From Rhizobium sp. 2MFCol3.1 (GTDB taxonomy: Bacteria > Pseudomonadota > Alphaproteobacteria > Rhizobiales > Rhizobiaceae), in assembly GCF_000377565.1 (NCBI RefSeq), contig NZ_KB898358.1, positions 124,001 to 188,000 of the forward strand: a stretch of 64,000 nucleotides of DNA, given 5' to 3'. Every line of letters begins with the position of its first letter. Within the stretch, counting starts at the first letter, position 1. The notes under the pieces were generated by a model, which worked only from the letters and a program-made list of their open reading frames with translations, was not told where the DNA came from and made no database searches. Below are positions 1-10,239 of the stretch, piece by piece. A program made the translations under genes and the position numbers.

Positions 1-188
1 TAGAGCGTAAAGCCGATGCCTTCGCCGCTCCCGAGCGCGCCTTCGATCAGAAGCTGCAGCGCCCCAATCGGGCTTTCGCCGATCAGCCAGACGACGAAGC
101 CGGATATCAGGAAGGCGGTGAGAAGGTTCAGGATCGGGATGAGGCCGTAGTTGATCCAGCGGGGTAGGGGAGTGGAAGCAGTGCTCAT
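1..188 (-). CDS. ABC transporter permease, nucleoside (BMP-type) uptake, partial
   Basis: This is the N-terminal part of an inner-membrane permease; the gene runs off the left edge of the window, so only about 62 residues are visible. The start is an ATG at 188 followed by STASTPLPRW, then a hydrophobic stretch (about residues 16-38) that reads as the first transmembrane helix. It lies 7 bases after the stop of the ATPase gene and in the same direction, after a binding protein and an ATPase, which is the usual gene order for BMP-family nucleoside importers (binding protein, double ATPase, two permeases). The permease call rests mainly on this context and on the hydrophobic N-terminus. A second permease gene would be expected just outside the window. 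Confidence 0.75.
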   Translation of the reverse strand, partial: MSTASTPLPRWINYGLIPILNLLTAFLISGFVVWLIGESPIGALQLLIEGALGSGEGIGFTL

Positions 189-195
189 CAAGGCC

Positions 196-1707
<1,512 letters not shown>

Positions 1708-1778
1708 AGCAGGCTCCAGATACGAAAAGGGCGTATGGCGAAAATCAATTCCGCCATACGCCCAATTTCAGGCGCGGA

Positions 1779-2771
1779 TCACTTCGGGCAGGCGTTGTCC
1801 GAGGTGTAATCGTGAACCTTGACGGTGCCCGCGATGATGTCTGCCTTGGCCTTTTCGACGGCGGCCAGCATTTCAGGCGTGATCAGCGCCTTGTTGTTGT
1901 CGTCGATGGCAGCAGCAACGCCGTCTTCCTTGACGCCGAGCGACTGTACGCCGCCGGTGAACTTGTCGGCCTTGGTGTCGGTGTAGGCGTTGTAGACGGC
2001 GAGGTCGACGCGCTTGACCATCGAGGTGAGGACCGAACCCGGATGCAGGTGGTTCTGGTTCGAATCGACGCCGATCGAGAACTTCTTGTTGTCGGCGGCG
2101 GTCTGCAGAACGCCGAGACCGGTTGCACCGGCCGCCGCGTAGATCACGTCGGCGCCCTGGTCGATCTGGTTTTTGGTGAGCTCACCGCCGCGAACCGGGT
2201 CGTTCCATGCAGCACCGGTCGTGCCGGTCATGTTCTGGAACACTTCCATCTTGGCGTTGGCAGCGCGCGCGCCCTGCTCGTAGCCGCACTCGAACTTGCG
2301 GATCAGCGGAATGTCCATGCCGCCGACGAAGCCGACCTTGCCGGTCTTCGATGCCATGCCGGCGAGAACGCCGACGAGGTACGAACCTTCTTCTTCCTTG
2401 TAGACGACCGAGCGGACGTTCGGCTTGTCGACAACGGCGTCAACGATGATGAACTTGGTGTCCGGGAATTCGGCGGCAACCTTTTCGATCGCCGAGGTCC
2501 AGGCGAAGGAGACGGCAACAACCGGGTTGAAGCCGCGGCTGGCGAAGTTGCGGATGGCCTGTTCGCCCTGGGTGTCGCCGGTCGGCTCGAAGTCGCGGTA
2601 GGCGATACCGGTTTCCTTCTTGAACTTCTCGGCGCCATTGTAGGCGGCTTCGTTGAACGACTTGTCGAACTTTCCGCCGGTGCCGTAGACCAGTGCCGGC
2701 TTGACGTCGGCAGCGAGCGCCGTCGTGGACATGGCAGCCACGGCAAGGACGGTCAGAAGGGATTTTTTCAT
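1779..2771 (-). CDS. BMP-family ABC transporter substrate-binding protein
   Basis: A 330-residue periplasmic binding protein. Residues 1-20 form a signal peptide ending at ALAA; there is no lipobox cysteine, so it should be soluble in the periplasm rather than a lipoprotein. The mature N-terminus has the BMP-family pattern ALVYGTGGKFDKSFNEAAY, and FVGGMDIPLIRKFECGYEQG in the middle is typical of the Bmp/Med family. Members of this family bind purine nucleosides. It is the first gene of a minus-strand set with the ATPase and permease downstream. A 369-base gap lies upstream and should hold its promoter. The family call is firm; a specific ligand such as guanosine or adenosine cannot be read from sequence. 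Confidence 0.92.
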   Translation of the reverse strand: MKKSLLTVLAVAAMSTTALAADVKPALVYGTGGKFDKSFNEAAYNGAEKFKKETGIAYRDFEPTGDTQGEQAIRNFASRGFNPVVAVSFAWTSAIEKVAAEFPDTKFIIVDAVVDKPNVRSVVYKEEEGSYLVGVLAGMASKTGKVGFVGGMDIPLIRKFECGYEQGARAANAKMEVFQNMTGTTGAAWNDPVRGGELTKNQIDQGADVIYAAAGATGLGVLQTAADNKKFSIGVDSNQNHLHPGSVLTSMVKRVDLAVYNAYTDTKADKFTGGVQSLGVKEDGVAAAIDDNNKALITPEMLAAVEKAKADIIAGTVKVHDYTSDNACPK

Positions 2772-3140
2772 TGTGCAGCCCTGTTGTTGCTATTTGTTAG
2801 GGGTCCTCCCGCAAGCCCGTTTTCAGGCATGTCTGCGGAACACCGACCTCCCCCCGGAGGCCTGGCTTGCCGCATCCTTGCATGGCTCCAATGAAAATTC
2901 ACGAGAAATTTTTCGGCTGGTAAAAAATTGCCGACATTGCGTAAAAACCGGCCAGCGCAATCGTTTTTTACGCAAAAGCACCGCTAAAATGCGATTTTTC
3001 TAGCCATTTGGGGCGCCGCCATGCACCTCCAGCCGCGATGCGCCTCGTGTCCGCGTCATGCGCGCATGGCAGCTCAAAGGCGATCGCCGCCACGTCAGGT
3101 AGCATAAATGTGGACAACATGCCTGAGACCAGCGTCTCAC
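2772..3140. other. Intergenic region upstream of the BMP operon
   Basis: About 370 bases without a convincing gene. It should contain the promoter of the minus-strand BMP operon. A small perfect stem, TGAGAC-CAGC-GTCTCA at 3124-3139, lies just past the stop of the small membrane protein and could end that transcript, though it has no T run. I see no other structured element. Confidence 0.4.
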
Positions 3141-3458
3141 CTAAGCCGCGAAACGGCCGGCCACCGGCGGCTTCTTGTACCCCGCCATCCACAGCAACAG
3201 CGAAAGCACGAGGAACACCGCGAAGGCAGGCTGCATCATCAGCCATTGGAAGGCGATCGTGTAGAAGCGGGGGTGGATATAGTAGGCGATGGTCGATTGC
3301 AGCGCCTCGAAGGAGGATGCGCTCATGTCCTGCCAGGCATCGCCCATCGGCGTGATGACGACGGAGGATGCCGCCACGGACTGGATGCTGTCGATCGTTC
3401 CGGCAATCACCGCAACCGCCAGCGCGATCAGGCTCGCCAAACGCAAAAGGAAACGCAT
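3141..3458 (-). CDS. Small two-helix membrane protein, function unknown
   Basis: A 105-residue protein starting MRFLLRLASL. The start chosen is the ATG at 3458, which has a purine-rich site (GGAG) 6-8 bases upstream; the frame stays open further upstream but without a good start. Hydrophobic stretches at residues 3-20 and about 68-92 suggest one signal-anchor-like helix and one membrane helix, separated by about 48 residues that would face the periplasm. The C-terminus is short and basic. I recognise no domain. It is a single gene between the BMP operon and a tRNA, with the same direction as the BMP operon but more than 350 bases away. Confidence 0.65.
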   Translation of the reverse strand: MRFLLRLASLIALAVAVIAGTIDSIQSVAASSVVITPMGDAWQDMSASSFEALQSTIAYYIHPRFYTIAFQWLMMQPAFAVFLVLSLLLWMAGYKKPPVAGRFAA

Positions 3459-3609
3459 TACACTCTCCGCCACCGATCCGCCGGATTTGGCCCGGCCAGT
3501 TGCGCCCATTCTCCAAGACATCAAGACACTAGTGCCCTGCCGCCGGAACCGCAATGGACCGCATTCCGGCACTTTTGCTGGAAGAAGTCAAAAAACTGTT
3601 AGATTTAGG

Positions 3610-3637
3610 TTGATCCCTGAAAATTCCTCGGTATATA
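3610..3637 (+). promoter_or_regulatory. Promoter of tRNA-Ser
   Basis: TTGATC at 3610-3615 and TATATA at 3632-3637 are separated by 16 bases and lie about 50 bases before the tRNA. This fits a housekeeping sigma-70-type promoter giving a transcript that starts near 3644. Confidence 0.5.
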
Positions 3638-3685
3638 TCGCGCCGTTCCAACGATTTGCGCCGAAGGGTGCCAAATCAAGCAGCA

Positions 3686-3775
3686 GGACAGGTGGCCGAG
3701 TGGTTTAAGGCGCACGCCTGGAACGCGTGTGTACGTGAAAGCGTACCGTGGGTTCGAATCCCACCTTGTCCGCCA
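3686..3775 (+). tRNA. tRNA-Ser (anticodon GGA)
   Basis: A class II tRNA of 90 bases including an encoded CCA. The acceptor stem pairs GGACAGG with CCTTGTCC (one G-T pair). The anticodon stem is CACGC/GCGTG (3713-3717 and 3725-3729) with the seven-base loop CTGGAAC, giving anticodon GGA at 3720-3722, which reads UCC/UCU serine codons. A long variable arm (about GTACGTGAAAGCGTAC) follows, as expected for serine, then the T arm with GGTTCGAATCC. No integrase or attachment-site copy was seen next to it. Confidence 0.97.
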
Positions 3776-3998
3776 TTTCCTCGGAAATCGACGCTGCTAT
3801 CTCCGTCTCCGCAACGACGTGTGATCCGTTAGCCAACGCCGGCTTTTTGCGCCCTATTCCCAGCGCGTCACGCCCCCTGTTGCATTCCGCCAACAACCCC
3901 GCGCCGAAGCTCCCGGGCCCCCTCTGTATTTCCCTCAGCGAACACAATTTGGTCACCGATGCCCGGCCAGGGAGAGGGATCACAGCTTACCTCTCGCA

Positions 3999-4733
3999 TT
4001 GGATACCCTGAAATTGCATAGCCTCTCCATTCTTCGGCCGCTTGTCGCGGCGGCCGGCGTTTCGCTGCTTGCGGCCTGCACGCAGCTTCCCTCCCAGCCT
4101 GTCGATGTCGCCATGCCCAAGCCGCCGGCCGTCGAGGCACCGGCACCCGTCGCCGAGGCCGCCGTGTCGCAGCCGGCGCGCCCGGTCGACAAGCCGGATT
4201 ATCCGCTGATCTACGCCGATCTTGACGACAGCAGCTATCGTCTGCCGGCGATCAGCTATGCAGAGGTCGACCCGCGCTATCTGCGCCAGGAGGTCGATTA
4301 TCACAGCGACGAGCCGGCGGGCTCGATCGTCGTCGATACCGAGACCAAGTTCCTCTATTTCATCCTGAAGAACGACCGCGCGGTCCGCTATGGCGTCAGC
4401 CTGGGCGCACAGGGCCGCGCCTGGAAGGGGAGGGCCGTGATCCAGTGGAAGCGCAAATGGCCGACCTGGACGCCGACGCCGTCGATGATCGGCCGCAATC
4501 CGAAGCTCAGCGAGTGGAAAGAGGGCATGCCGCCGGGGCTCAGCAATCCGCTCGGCGCCCGCGCGCTCTATATCTTCCAGGATGGCCAGGACACGCTCTA
4601 TCGCATCCACGGATCGCCGGAATGGCGCTCGATCGGCAAGAACGCCTCTTCCGGCTGCGTGCGAATGTTCAACCAGGATATCATCGACCTCTATGACCGG
4701 GTTCGCGGCAAGGCGATCCTCGTCGTCAAGTAA
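3999..4733 (+). CDS. L,D-transpeptidase lipoprotein (YkuD domain)
   Basis: A 244-residue envelope enzyme. The N-terminus has a hydrophobic segment ending in the lipobox LAAC (cysteine near residue 27), so it should be lipid-anchored. A proline/alanine-rich spacer follows, then a YkuD catalytic domain with the signature HGSPEW...SSGCVRM, in which the histidine and the cysteine of SGC are the catalytic residues. Such enzymes make 3-3 crosslinks in peptidoglycan or attach proteins to it; rhizobia use them heavily in polar growth. The start is a TTG at 3999, chosen because it gives a complete signal sequence; no strong ribosome site is visible close to it, so the exact start is uncertain. It is a single gene, convergent with pncB. 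Confidence 0.88.
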   Translation: MDTLKLHSLSILRPLVAAAGVSLLAACTQLPSQPVDVAMPKPPAVEAPAPVAEAAVSQPARPVDKPDYPLIYADLDDSSYRLPAISYAEVDPRYLRQEVDYHSDEPAGSIVVDTETKFLYFILKNDRAVRYGVSLGAQGRAWKGRAVIQWKRKWPTWTPTPSMIGRNPKLSEWKEGMPPGLSNPLGARALYIFQDGQDTLYRIHGSPEWRSIGKNASSGCVRMFNQDIIDLYDRVRGKAILVVK

Positions 4734-4793
4734 GGTGATTACGGGCGCCCGAGAGCGAGGCGCCGGTCTCGCCTGATCGATGTAGATGACGAA

Positions 4794-4815
4794 GCAAGGT
4801 GGCATGCCGCCTTGC
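4794..4815. terminator. Possible bidirectional stem-loop between the L,D-transpeptidase and pncB
   Basis: A near-perfect palindrome (GCAAGGTGGC facing GCCGCCTTGC, two mismatches) lies in the gap between two convergent genes. It has no T run, so it is at best a weak terminator or RNA stabiliser. Confidence 0.3.
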
Positions 4816-4965
4816 ATCCCCGCCAATATGCTGTAAACGCAGCGTCGGAACGCGACTGCCGTTAACTTAAGAACGGGGTCGGGCGGCAGATTGACGTCAC
4901 GTCGCTGTCAAGAGATCACGTGGCCGTTCCCTCATCCCCAAAGCACATGCCTCGGTAAGCGCGCC

Positions 4966-6270
4966 TCAGACCAGAACGGCCTGATCGACCAGATCCTCGG
5001 TACCGAAGAACTTCAGGTAGCGCTGCACTTCCTCAGGCTCGCCGGTTGCCTTCTGCGGGTTGTCGGAGAGCTTGACGGCCGGGCGGCCGTTGGCGTCGCT
5101 GACCTTGCAGACGATCGAGATCGGGTTGAGGCCGGAAATCTCGGTCGGCGCGCAGCCGGCGAAGTCGTTGGTGAGGTTGGTGCCCCAGCCGAAGCTCATG
5201 CGCACACGGCCTTCGAAATGCTTGTAGGTGTCGATGATTGCATCGACATCCATGCCGTCGGAGAAGATCAGCATCTTCTGCCGGGGATCGCGCCCCATCT
5301 TCTTCCACCATTCGATGATCTTCTCGCCGCCTTCGATCGGCGGCGCGCTGTCGGGGCGGAAGCCCGTCCAGTCCGCCACCCATTCCGGCGCGTCGCGCAG
5401 GAAGGCCGCGGTGCCGAAGGCATCCGGAAGCACGATCAGAAGGTTGCCGCCGTAAAGCTTGTTCCAGTCGCGCAGCACCTTGTAGGGCGCGTTGCGCAGC
5501 TCATCGTCTGTCTCGGCAAGCGCGGCCGCCACCATCGGCAGCTCATGCGCGTTGGTTCCCACCGCTTCGAGATCGTTGTCCATGGCGAGCAGCACGTTGC
5601 TGGTGCCGGTAAAGCCGGCGCCGATACCTTCCTTCAACGCCTCGACGCACCAGCGCTGCCACAGGAAGCTGTGGCGCCGCCGCGTGCCGAAGTCGGAGAT
5701 GCGCAGGCCCGGCAGTTCGCGCAGCCGCTCGACCTTCTCCCACATGCGCGCCTTGGCGCGGGCATAGAGCACGTCGAGCGTAAATGGCCCGAGCGCGCGT
5801 AGCGCTGAGCGCGAGCGCAGTTCGTTGATGATCGCGAGTGCGGGGATTTCCCACATCGTGGTCTCTTTCCACGAACCGTGGAAATCGAGCCTGTACTGTC
5901 CGTCGCGCTTCGAAAGCTCGTATTCCGGCAGCTGGAAATGCGACAGCCAGGCCAGGAATTCCGGCTCGAAGATCTGCGCGCGGCCATAGAAGCTGTTACC
6001 CGCCAGCCAGATCATCTCTTTCTTGGAGAGGCGAAGCGTGCGCGCGTGGTCGAGCTGCGCGCGCAGTTCACCCTCGTCGATTTCCTCGGCAAGCAGCACC
6101 CGCTTGGTGCGGTTGATGACGGTGAAGGTGGCGTTGACATCCGGATAGAGCTTCCAGATCATCTGCAGCATCAACAGCTTGTAGAAGTCCGTGTCGATCA
6201 GGCTGCGGACGATGGGGTCGAGTTTCCAAGCGTGGTTGTAAACGCGCCGTGCAATATCTGTCTTCGCCAT
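4966..6270 (-). CDS. pncB: Nicotinate phosphoribosyltransferase
   Basis: This cytoplasmic enzyme joins nicotinate to PRPP, forming nicotinate mononucleotide in the NAD salvage (Preiss-Handler) pathway. The 434-residue protein carries the family's typical N-terminal [14 protein letters not shown], central [15 protein letters not shown] (substrate and phosphate contacts) and MAHELP-like [10 protein letters not shown]. It also has the C-terminal [12 protein letters not shown] phosphate-binding segment. Length fits the bacterial PncB family. I place the start at the ATG at 6270 (MAKTDIARR), with GGGTGG about ten bases upstream; an ATG at 6288 is in frame but has no site. It stands alone, convergent with the L,D-transpeptidase gene. 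Confidence 0.95.
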   Translation of the reverse strand: MAKTDIARRVYNHAWKLDPIVRSLIDTDFYKLLMLQMIWKLYPDVNATFTVINRTKRVLLAEEIDEGELRAQLDHARTLRLSKKEMIWLAGNSFYGRAQIFEPEFLAWLSHFQLPEYELSKRDGQYRLDFHGSWKETTMWEIPALAIINELRSRSALRALGPFTLDVLYARAKARMWEKVERLRELPGLRISDFGTRRRHSFLWQRWCVEALKEGIGAGFTGTSNVLLAMDNDLEAVGTNAHELPMVAAALAETDDELRNAPYKVLRDWNKLYGGNLLIVLPDAFGTAAFLRDAPEWVADWTGFRPDSAPPIEGGEKIIEWWKKMGRDPRQKMLIFSDGMDVDAIIDTYKHFEGRVRMSFGWGTNLTNDFAGCAPTEISGLNPISIVCKVSDANGRPAVKLSDNPQKATGEPEEVQRYLKFFGTEDLVDQAVLV

Positions 6271-6420
6271 CGATTCCACCCTATCCAATCCGGGTGCAGG
6301 CGCCGAAAGAGGCGCACGACAACCGGCCTGTGCGCTTTCTTATCGAAAACTGCGCCGGCAATGTCCAGAACAAATACAACCCCGCCATTTCCCCGAAAGC
6401 CGGGCCAAGCGTCCGCCCGC

Positions 6421-6723
6421 CTACTGCGCGTTTGTCTGCGGCGCATTTGCCCGCCCGGCGGGCGTCGGTGCCTCGGTGCCGGACTGTCCGCCGCCGCCCT
6501 GAGCAGGGGCCGGCGTAGCATGCGTGGGTTCGTCCGGCTGCGGCAGGTGATAGCGGCTCCAGATCTCGACCGGAATCCAGACGGCGAACGCCAGAAGCAG
6601 GGCCGCGATCAGCATGCGTAAGATGCGGACGCTGGTCGGCGACTTCCGTTTGGTCCGCCCGGTCGTCGTGTCTTTTGGCGCCTGAGCGTCTTCGTTCCAC
6701 GGTCTCTCGATCCGCTCGACCAT
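6421..6723 (-). CDS. Small single-span membrane protein, function unknown
   Basis: A 100-residue protein with a charged N-terminus (residues 1-32, rich in K, R, T), one clear transmembrane helix (about 33-54, ILRMLIAALLLAFAVWIPVEI) and a proline/alanine/glycine-rich tail of about 40 residues. This suggests a bitopic inner-membrane protein with a disordered periplasmic tail. I recognise no family. It lies 150 bases upstream of pncB and about 85 bases after the dehydrogenase gene, same strand. Confidence 0.6.
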   Translation of the reverse strand: MVERIERPWNEDAQAPKDTTTGRTKRKSPTSVRILRMLIAALLLAFAVWIPVEIWSRYHLPQPDEPTHATPAPAQGGGGQSGTEAPTPAGRANAPQTNAQ

Positions 6724-6808
6724 GCCTGCCCCTTCCCAAACCGGGCGGCATCGGCCGCCCTTAAAACATCAGGGAAAGAAACGGCCACCGGCAACGATGG
6801 TTCCCGCC

Positions 6809-7774
6809 TCAATAACCGCGGTTGCGGTCGACCACATATTGCAGTGGTTCGCCGCGCTCGAAGCGGGCGATCTGCCGCTCCACATGGCGAAACAGCGCAT
6901 TCTCCTCCGAGCTTGCCGCATCATGCGGCGTGATGAAGACGTTTGGCAGATCCCATAGCGGGCTCCCCGAAGGCAGGGGCTCGACCTCGAAGACATCGAG
7001 CGAAGCGCCGCCAAGCACGCCGCTTTCGACCGCCGAGACGATATCGGCCTCGACCTGGCTCTTGCCGCGCCCGGCATTGATGAACACCGGCTTTCCAAGC
7101 GCGCCGCCCTGGCGGAGTTTGGAAAACAGCGCCGCGTCATAGAATTTGGTCGTCTCCGGCGTCAGCGGCAGCAGTCCGACGAGGATGTCGGTCTTCGAAA
7201 GAAATGCGTCGAGCCCGCTCACGTCGAATGTCTCGATGCCATCGATCTCTTTGGCCGTGCGCGACCAGCCGATGACGTTGAAGCCCATGACCGTCAGCTT
7301 CTTGACCGCATCCTGGCCGAGCACACCGAGACCCATGACGCCGACGGTAAGCTCCGATGCCTCCGGCGCCACGTCGTGGCCCCACTCGCGCCGGCGCTGC
7401 AATCGGTCGTGCTCCGCCTGCCCACGCTGGTGCATCAGGCACTGCATCACCACCCACTCGCTCATCCGCGTTGTCAGGCTGTGGTCGACGAAGCGCACGA
7501 TCGGCACGTCGGGAAGGCCGGGCAGGTTCATGAAGCTGTCGACCCCCGCGCCGCCGGAAAAGATGACTTTCAGGTTCGGCGCCCGCTCGAAGAGATCCGC
7601 ATCCGGCTTCCACAGCAGCGCGTAGTCGAGATCGGATAGATCCCGGCCCTTCGTCTCGGGATCGGCGATATTGATGCTGCCGCGATCGAGAAAGGCGGTC
7701 TTGAGGATGCGCGCGACGGTATCGGGATTGAACTTGAGATCGACGAGAATGGGGGCTGGCTTAGAAGCTGGCAT
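6809..7774 (-). CDS. D-2-hydroxyacid dehydrogenase (glyoxylate/hydroxypyruvate reductase type)
   Basis: A 321-residue NAD(P)-dependent dehydrogenase of the D-2-hydroxyacid family. The nucleotide-binding fold shows VGVMGLGVLGQDAV (GxGxxG, about residues 145-158). The catalytic arginine is in FINAGRG, the glutamate in DVFEVEPLP and the histidine in FITPHDAA, so the Arg-Glu-His set is complete. The arrangement resembles GhrA-type glyoxylate/hydroxypyruvate reductases more than lactate or formate dehydrogenases. It would reduce glyoxylate or hydroxypyruvate in the cytoplasm. The gene ends the run of minus-strand genes before yejF, 21 bases downstream of the yejF stop, so it could be the last gene of the yej transcript. 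Substrate is inferred from similarity in layout. Confidence 0.88.
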   Translation of the reverse strand: MPASKPAPILVDLKFNPDTVARILKTAFLDRGSINIADPETKGRDLSDLDYALLWKPDADLFERAPNLKVIFSGGAGVDSFMNLPGLPDVPIVRFVDHSLTTRMSEWVVMQCLMHQRGQAEHDRLQRRREWGHDVAPEASELTVGVMGLGVLGQDAVKKLTVMGFNVIGWSRTAKEIDGIETFDVSGLDAFLSKTDILVGLLPLTPETTKFYDAALFSKLRQGGALGKPVFINAGRGKSQVEADIVSAVESGVLGGASLDVFEVEPLPSGSPLWDLPNVFITPHDAASSEENALFRHVERQIARFERGEPLQYVVDRNRGY

Positions 7775-7795
7775 GGTGTCTGGGCTCTGATGTCG

Positions 7796-9424
7796 TTAGT
7801 GTTGCACTGCGGGCGTCGGCCGCGCCTCGATGTTGAAGGCCGCCGCCATCAGCGCCTTGGTGTAGTCGTCCTTCGGCGCGCGGAAGATATCGGCCGATGG
7901 CCCCTGTTCCACCACCTTGCCGAAGCGCATCACGATCACCTCGTTGGCGAGCGCCTTCACCACCTTGAGATCGTGGCTGATGAAGAGATAGGCGAGGTCG
8001 TGCTTCTGCTGCAGGTCGCGCAAGAGATCGACCACCTGCGCCTGCACGCTCATGTCGAGCGCCGATGTCGGCTCGTCGAGCATCACGAAGCGCGGCTTCA
8101 GCACCATGGCGCGGGCTATCGCGATACGCTGCCGCTGGCCGCCGGAGAATTCATGCGGATAACGCCAGCGGGTGGTCGGATCGAGCCCCACTTCCTCAAG
8201 CGCCCAGCAGACGCGCCGGTCGCGCTCCTCGTAGGAAAGCCCCCGTTCGTGCACCTTCAGCCCCTCGGCGATGATGTCGCCTACCGACATGCGCGGGCTG
8301 AGCGAGCCGTAAGGGTCCTGGAACACGACCTGCAACTGGTTGCGCAGTGGCCGCATCTCGGTGAATGAATAGCTGGCTATATCTTTGCCGACGAAGCTGA
8401 TCCGCCCCTGCGAGGAAATCAGCCGGGTGAGCGCCAGCCCGAGCGTCGTCTTGCCCGATCCGGATTCGCCGACCACGCCAAGCGTCTGCCCGGCGCGCAG
8501 CGACAGATCGATCCCGTCGACCGCCTTCACATGGTCCACCACCTTGCGCATCAGCCCCGCCTTGATCGGGAACCAGACCTTGATGTCCGATCCCTGCATC
8601 ACGATCGGCTTGGAGCTGTCTGCAAGCGGCGGCTCGCCACGCGGCTCGGAGGCCAGCAGATGGCGGGTATATTGATGCTGCGGATTGGTGAAGACCTCCT
8701 CGACCGTTCCGGTCTCGACGATCTTGCCCTTGGTCATCACGCAGACCCGGTCGGCGAACTTGCGCACGATGCCGAGGTCGTGGGTGATGAACAGCATCGA
8801 CATGCCGTGCTGGCCCTTCAGCTGTCGCAAGAGCTCAAGAATCTGCGCCTGCACGGTGACGTCGAGCGCCGTCGTCGGCTCGTCGGCGATCAGCAGCTCC
8901 GGCCGGTTGGCGAGCGCCATGGCGATCATCACGCGCTGCCGCTGTCCGCCCGAGAGCTCGTGCGGATAGGCCTTCAGCCGCTTCTCCGGCTCGCGGATGC
9001 CGACCTGGTTCAAGAGCTCCAGCACCCGGGTGCGCGCCGCTTGTCCCTTGATCCCCTGGTGCAGCTCCAGAATCTCCGCGATCTGCTTCTCGATATTGTG
9101 CAGCGGGTTGAGCGAAGTCATCGGCTCCTGGAAGATCATCGTGATGTCGTTGCCGCGCACCTCGCGCAGCACCTTGTCCGATGCTTTCAGGAGATCCTTG
9201 CCCTTGAACAGGATTTCGCCCGAGGGATGGCTGGCCGAGGGGTAAGGGAGCAGCCGCAAGATCGAATTGGCCGACACCGATTTCCCCGAGCCGGACTCTC
9301 CCACCAGCGCCACCACCTCTCCCTTGTTGACGTCGAAGGAAATGCCATCGACAGCCACTGAAGTCGCGCCGCCCTGGTGGAAGGCGACGGAAAGATTGCG
9401 GACGGACAGCAAGGGTTCGGACAT
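7796..9424 (-). CDS. yejF: Peptide/microcin C-type ABC importer, double ATPase YejF
   Basis: A 542-residue ATPase with two complete ABC cassettes, the hallmark of YejF-type proteins. The first has Walker A GESGSGKS (about residues 43-50) and [12 protein letters not shown]; the second has GESGSGKTT (about 320) and [12 protein letters not shown]; both carry LSGGQRQR or FSGGQRQR signatures and an oligopeptide-family C-terminal extension. The start is the ATG at 9424, the first ATG in front of a canonical N-terminus ([14 protein letters not shown]); the open frame further upstream is not coding. That ATG shares one base with the stop of the PIN-domain gene (TGATG), so translation is probably coupled. 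It would energise uptake by YejA, YejB and YejE. Confidence 0.93.
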   Translation of the reverse strand: MSEPLLSVRNLSVAFHQGGATSVAVDGISFDVNKGEVVALVGESGSGKSVSANSILRLLPYPSASHPSGEILFKGKDLLKASDKVLREVRGNDITMIFQEPMTSLNPLHNIEKQIAEILELHQGIKGQAARTRVLELLNQVGIREPEKRLKAYPHELSGGQRQRVMIAMALANRPELLIADEPTTALDVTVQAQILELLRQLKGQHGMSMLFITHDLGIVRKFADRVCVMTKGKIVETGTVEEVFTNPQHQYTRHLLASEPRGEPPLADSSKPIVMQGSDIKVWFPIKAGLMRKVVDHVKAVDGIDLSLRAGQTLGVVGESGSGKTTLGLALTRLISSQGRISFVGKDIASYSFTEMRPLRNQLQVVFQDPYGSLSPRMSVGDIIAEGLKVHERGLSYEERDRRVCWALEEVGLDPTTRWRYPHEFSGGQRQRIAIARAMVLKPRFVMLDEPTSALDMSVQAQVVDLLRDLQQKHDLAYLFISHDLKVVKALANEVIVMRFGKVVEQGPSADIFRAPKDDYTKALMAAAFNIEARPTPAVQH

Positions 9425-9891
9425 CAGGACAGGCTCTCGATCAGGGAGGTCAGGGTGGCGTCGTCGGGTTTGGCAAGGGCGAAGGGAAGGGCCTCGTTCG
9501 GCCCCGGTCCGATCCGCTTGTCGGAGGAAAGCAGGTGCGTGCAGCCGCTGGCAATCGCCGTCGCCACATGAACGGCGTCGGGCAGCTTCCGGGCTGTATT
9601 GATCGCTCGGAGCTGAGCGGCCGATAGAAGGATGTCGCGGGTGACCGGCTGGACGTCCAGCCAGGAGCCGCTGAAGACTTGGTGATACAGCCCGACCAGC
9701 CACGCATTGCTTTGGCGATAGGGCAGCACCAGAAGTTCAGCCAGTGTCAGTTCACTCGTCACGAAACGTGGCGGGTTCTGCGCTTTGGCTTTTGACATTA
9801 TCAAGGTCGCCTTGACCGCGACATCGCTTTCCGTCTCGAACGCAAGAATGAAGAGGTTGGTGTCGAGATAGATCCGACCGAACTGACCCAT
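9424..9891 (-). CDS. PIN-domain toxin (VapC-like ribonuclease)
   Basis: A 155-residue PIN-domain protein. The acidic residues expected of the nuclease site are visible: D in IYLDTNLF near the N-terminus, E in TLAELLVLPY, D in RKLPDAVHVATA and D in LLSSDKRIG. VapC-like toxins cut RNA and are neutralised by a co-made antitoxin, which here is the gene directly upstream. I use the ATG at 9891, which overlaps the antitoxin stop by one base (TGATG); a GTG at 9903 is also in frame. The toxin stop in turn overlaps the ATG of yejF. The pair sits inside the yej operon, which is unusual and suggests acquisition. Family call is firm; activity is inferred. Confidence 0.85.
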   Translation of the reverse strand: MGQFGRIYLDTNLFILAFETESDVAVKATLIMSKAKAQNPPRFVTSELTLAELLVLPYRQSNAWLVGLYHQVFSGSWLDVQPVTRDILLSAAQLRAINTARKLPDAVHVATAIASGCTHLLSSDKRIGPGPNEALPFALAKPDDATLTSLIESLS

Positions 9892-10169
9892 CAATAGTCC
9901 CACTCGTCGCGAAGCTCACGAATGCGGGCAACAGCCTCTTCCTCGGTAACGCGTGGGTGGCCTAGGGCAAGATAGCGCTCGCGCAGAGTCATCAGTTCAT
10001 GCGCCTCGATAGGTCCGTCGCGCAGCAGCGGATCGTCGTTCTGCGCCGCACGACTTGCCTGCGGCTCGGATTCGACGACCACACGCACCGTCGCCACGTC
10101 CCCCAATCCCTCCCGCAAATCCTCGGGAAGGTTGGCGACAGGATAATGATCACGCACAATCTTGTTCAT
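9891..10169 (-). CDS. Antitoxin partner of the PIN-domain toxin
   Basis: A 92-residue acidic protein starting MNKIVRDHYPVANL at the ATG at 10169, with GGAGCG a few bases upstream. The N-terminal 25 residues (HYPVANLPEDLREGL) resemble the DNA-binding start of small VapB/Phd-type antitoxins, and the C-terminal half (HPRVTEEEAVARIRELRDEWDY) is the charged helix such proteins use to block the toxin. Similar C-terminal text is common next to PIN toxins in alphaproteobacteria. It is 70 bases after the yejE stop, in the same direction. No separate promoter is obvious by eye. Assignment rests on gene order, size and composition rather than on a firm domain match. Confidence 0.75.
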   Translation of the reverse strand: MNKIVRDHYPVANLPEDLREGLGDVATVRVVVESEPQASRAAQNDDPLLRDGPIEAHELMTLRERYLALGHPRVTEEEAVARIRELRDEWDY

Positions 10170-10239
10170 GACGGCCACGCTCCAAAAGCTGCAACACAAC
10201 CAACTCTACCCGCAAACCCCTGCCATGACGAGGCCGCCC

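Noticed and set aside
3776..3998. Possible integrated element beside tRNA-Ser
   Set aside because: tRNA genes are common insertion points, but no integrase, no repeat of the tRNA 3' end and no foreign-looking genes were found downstream.
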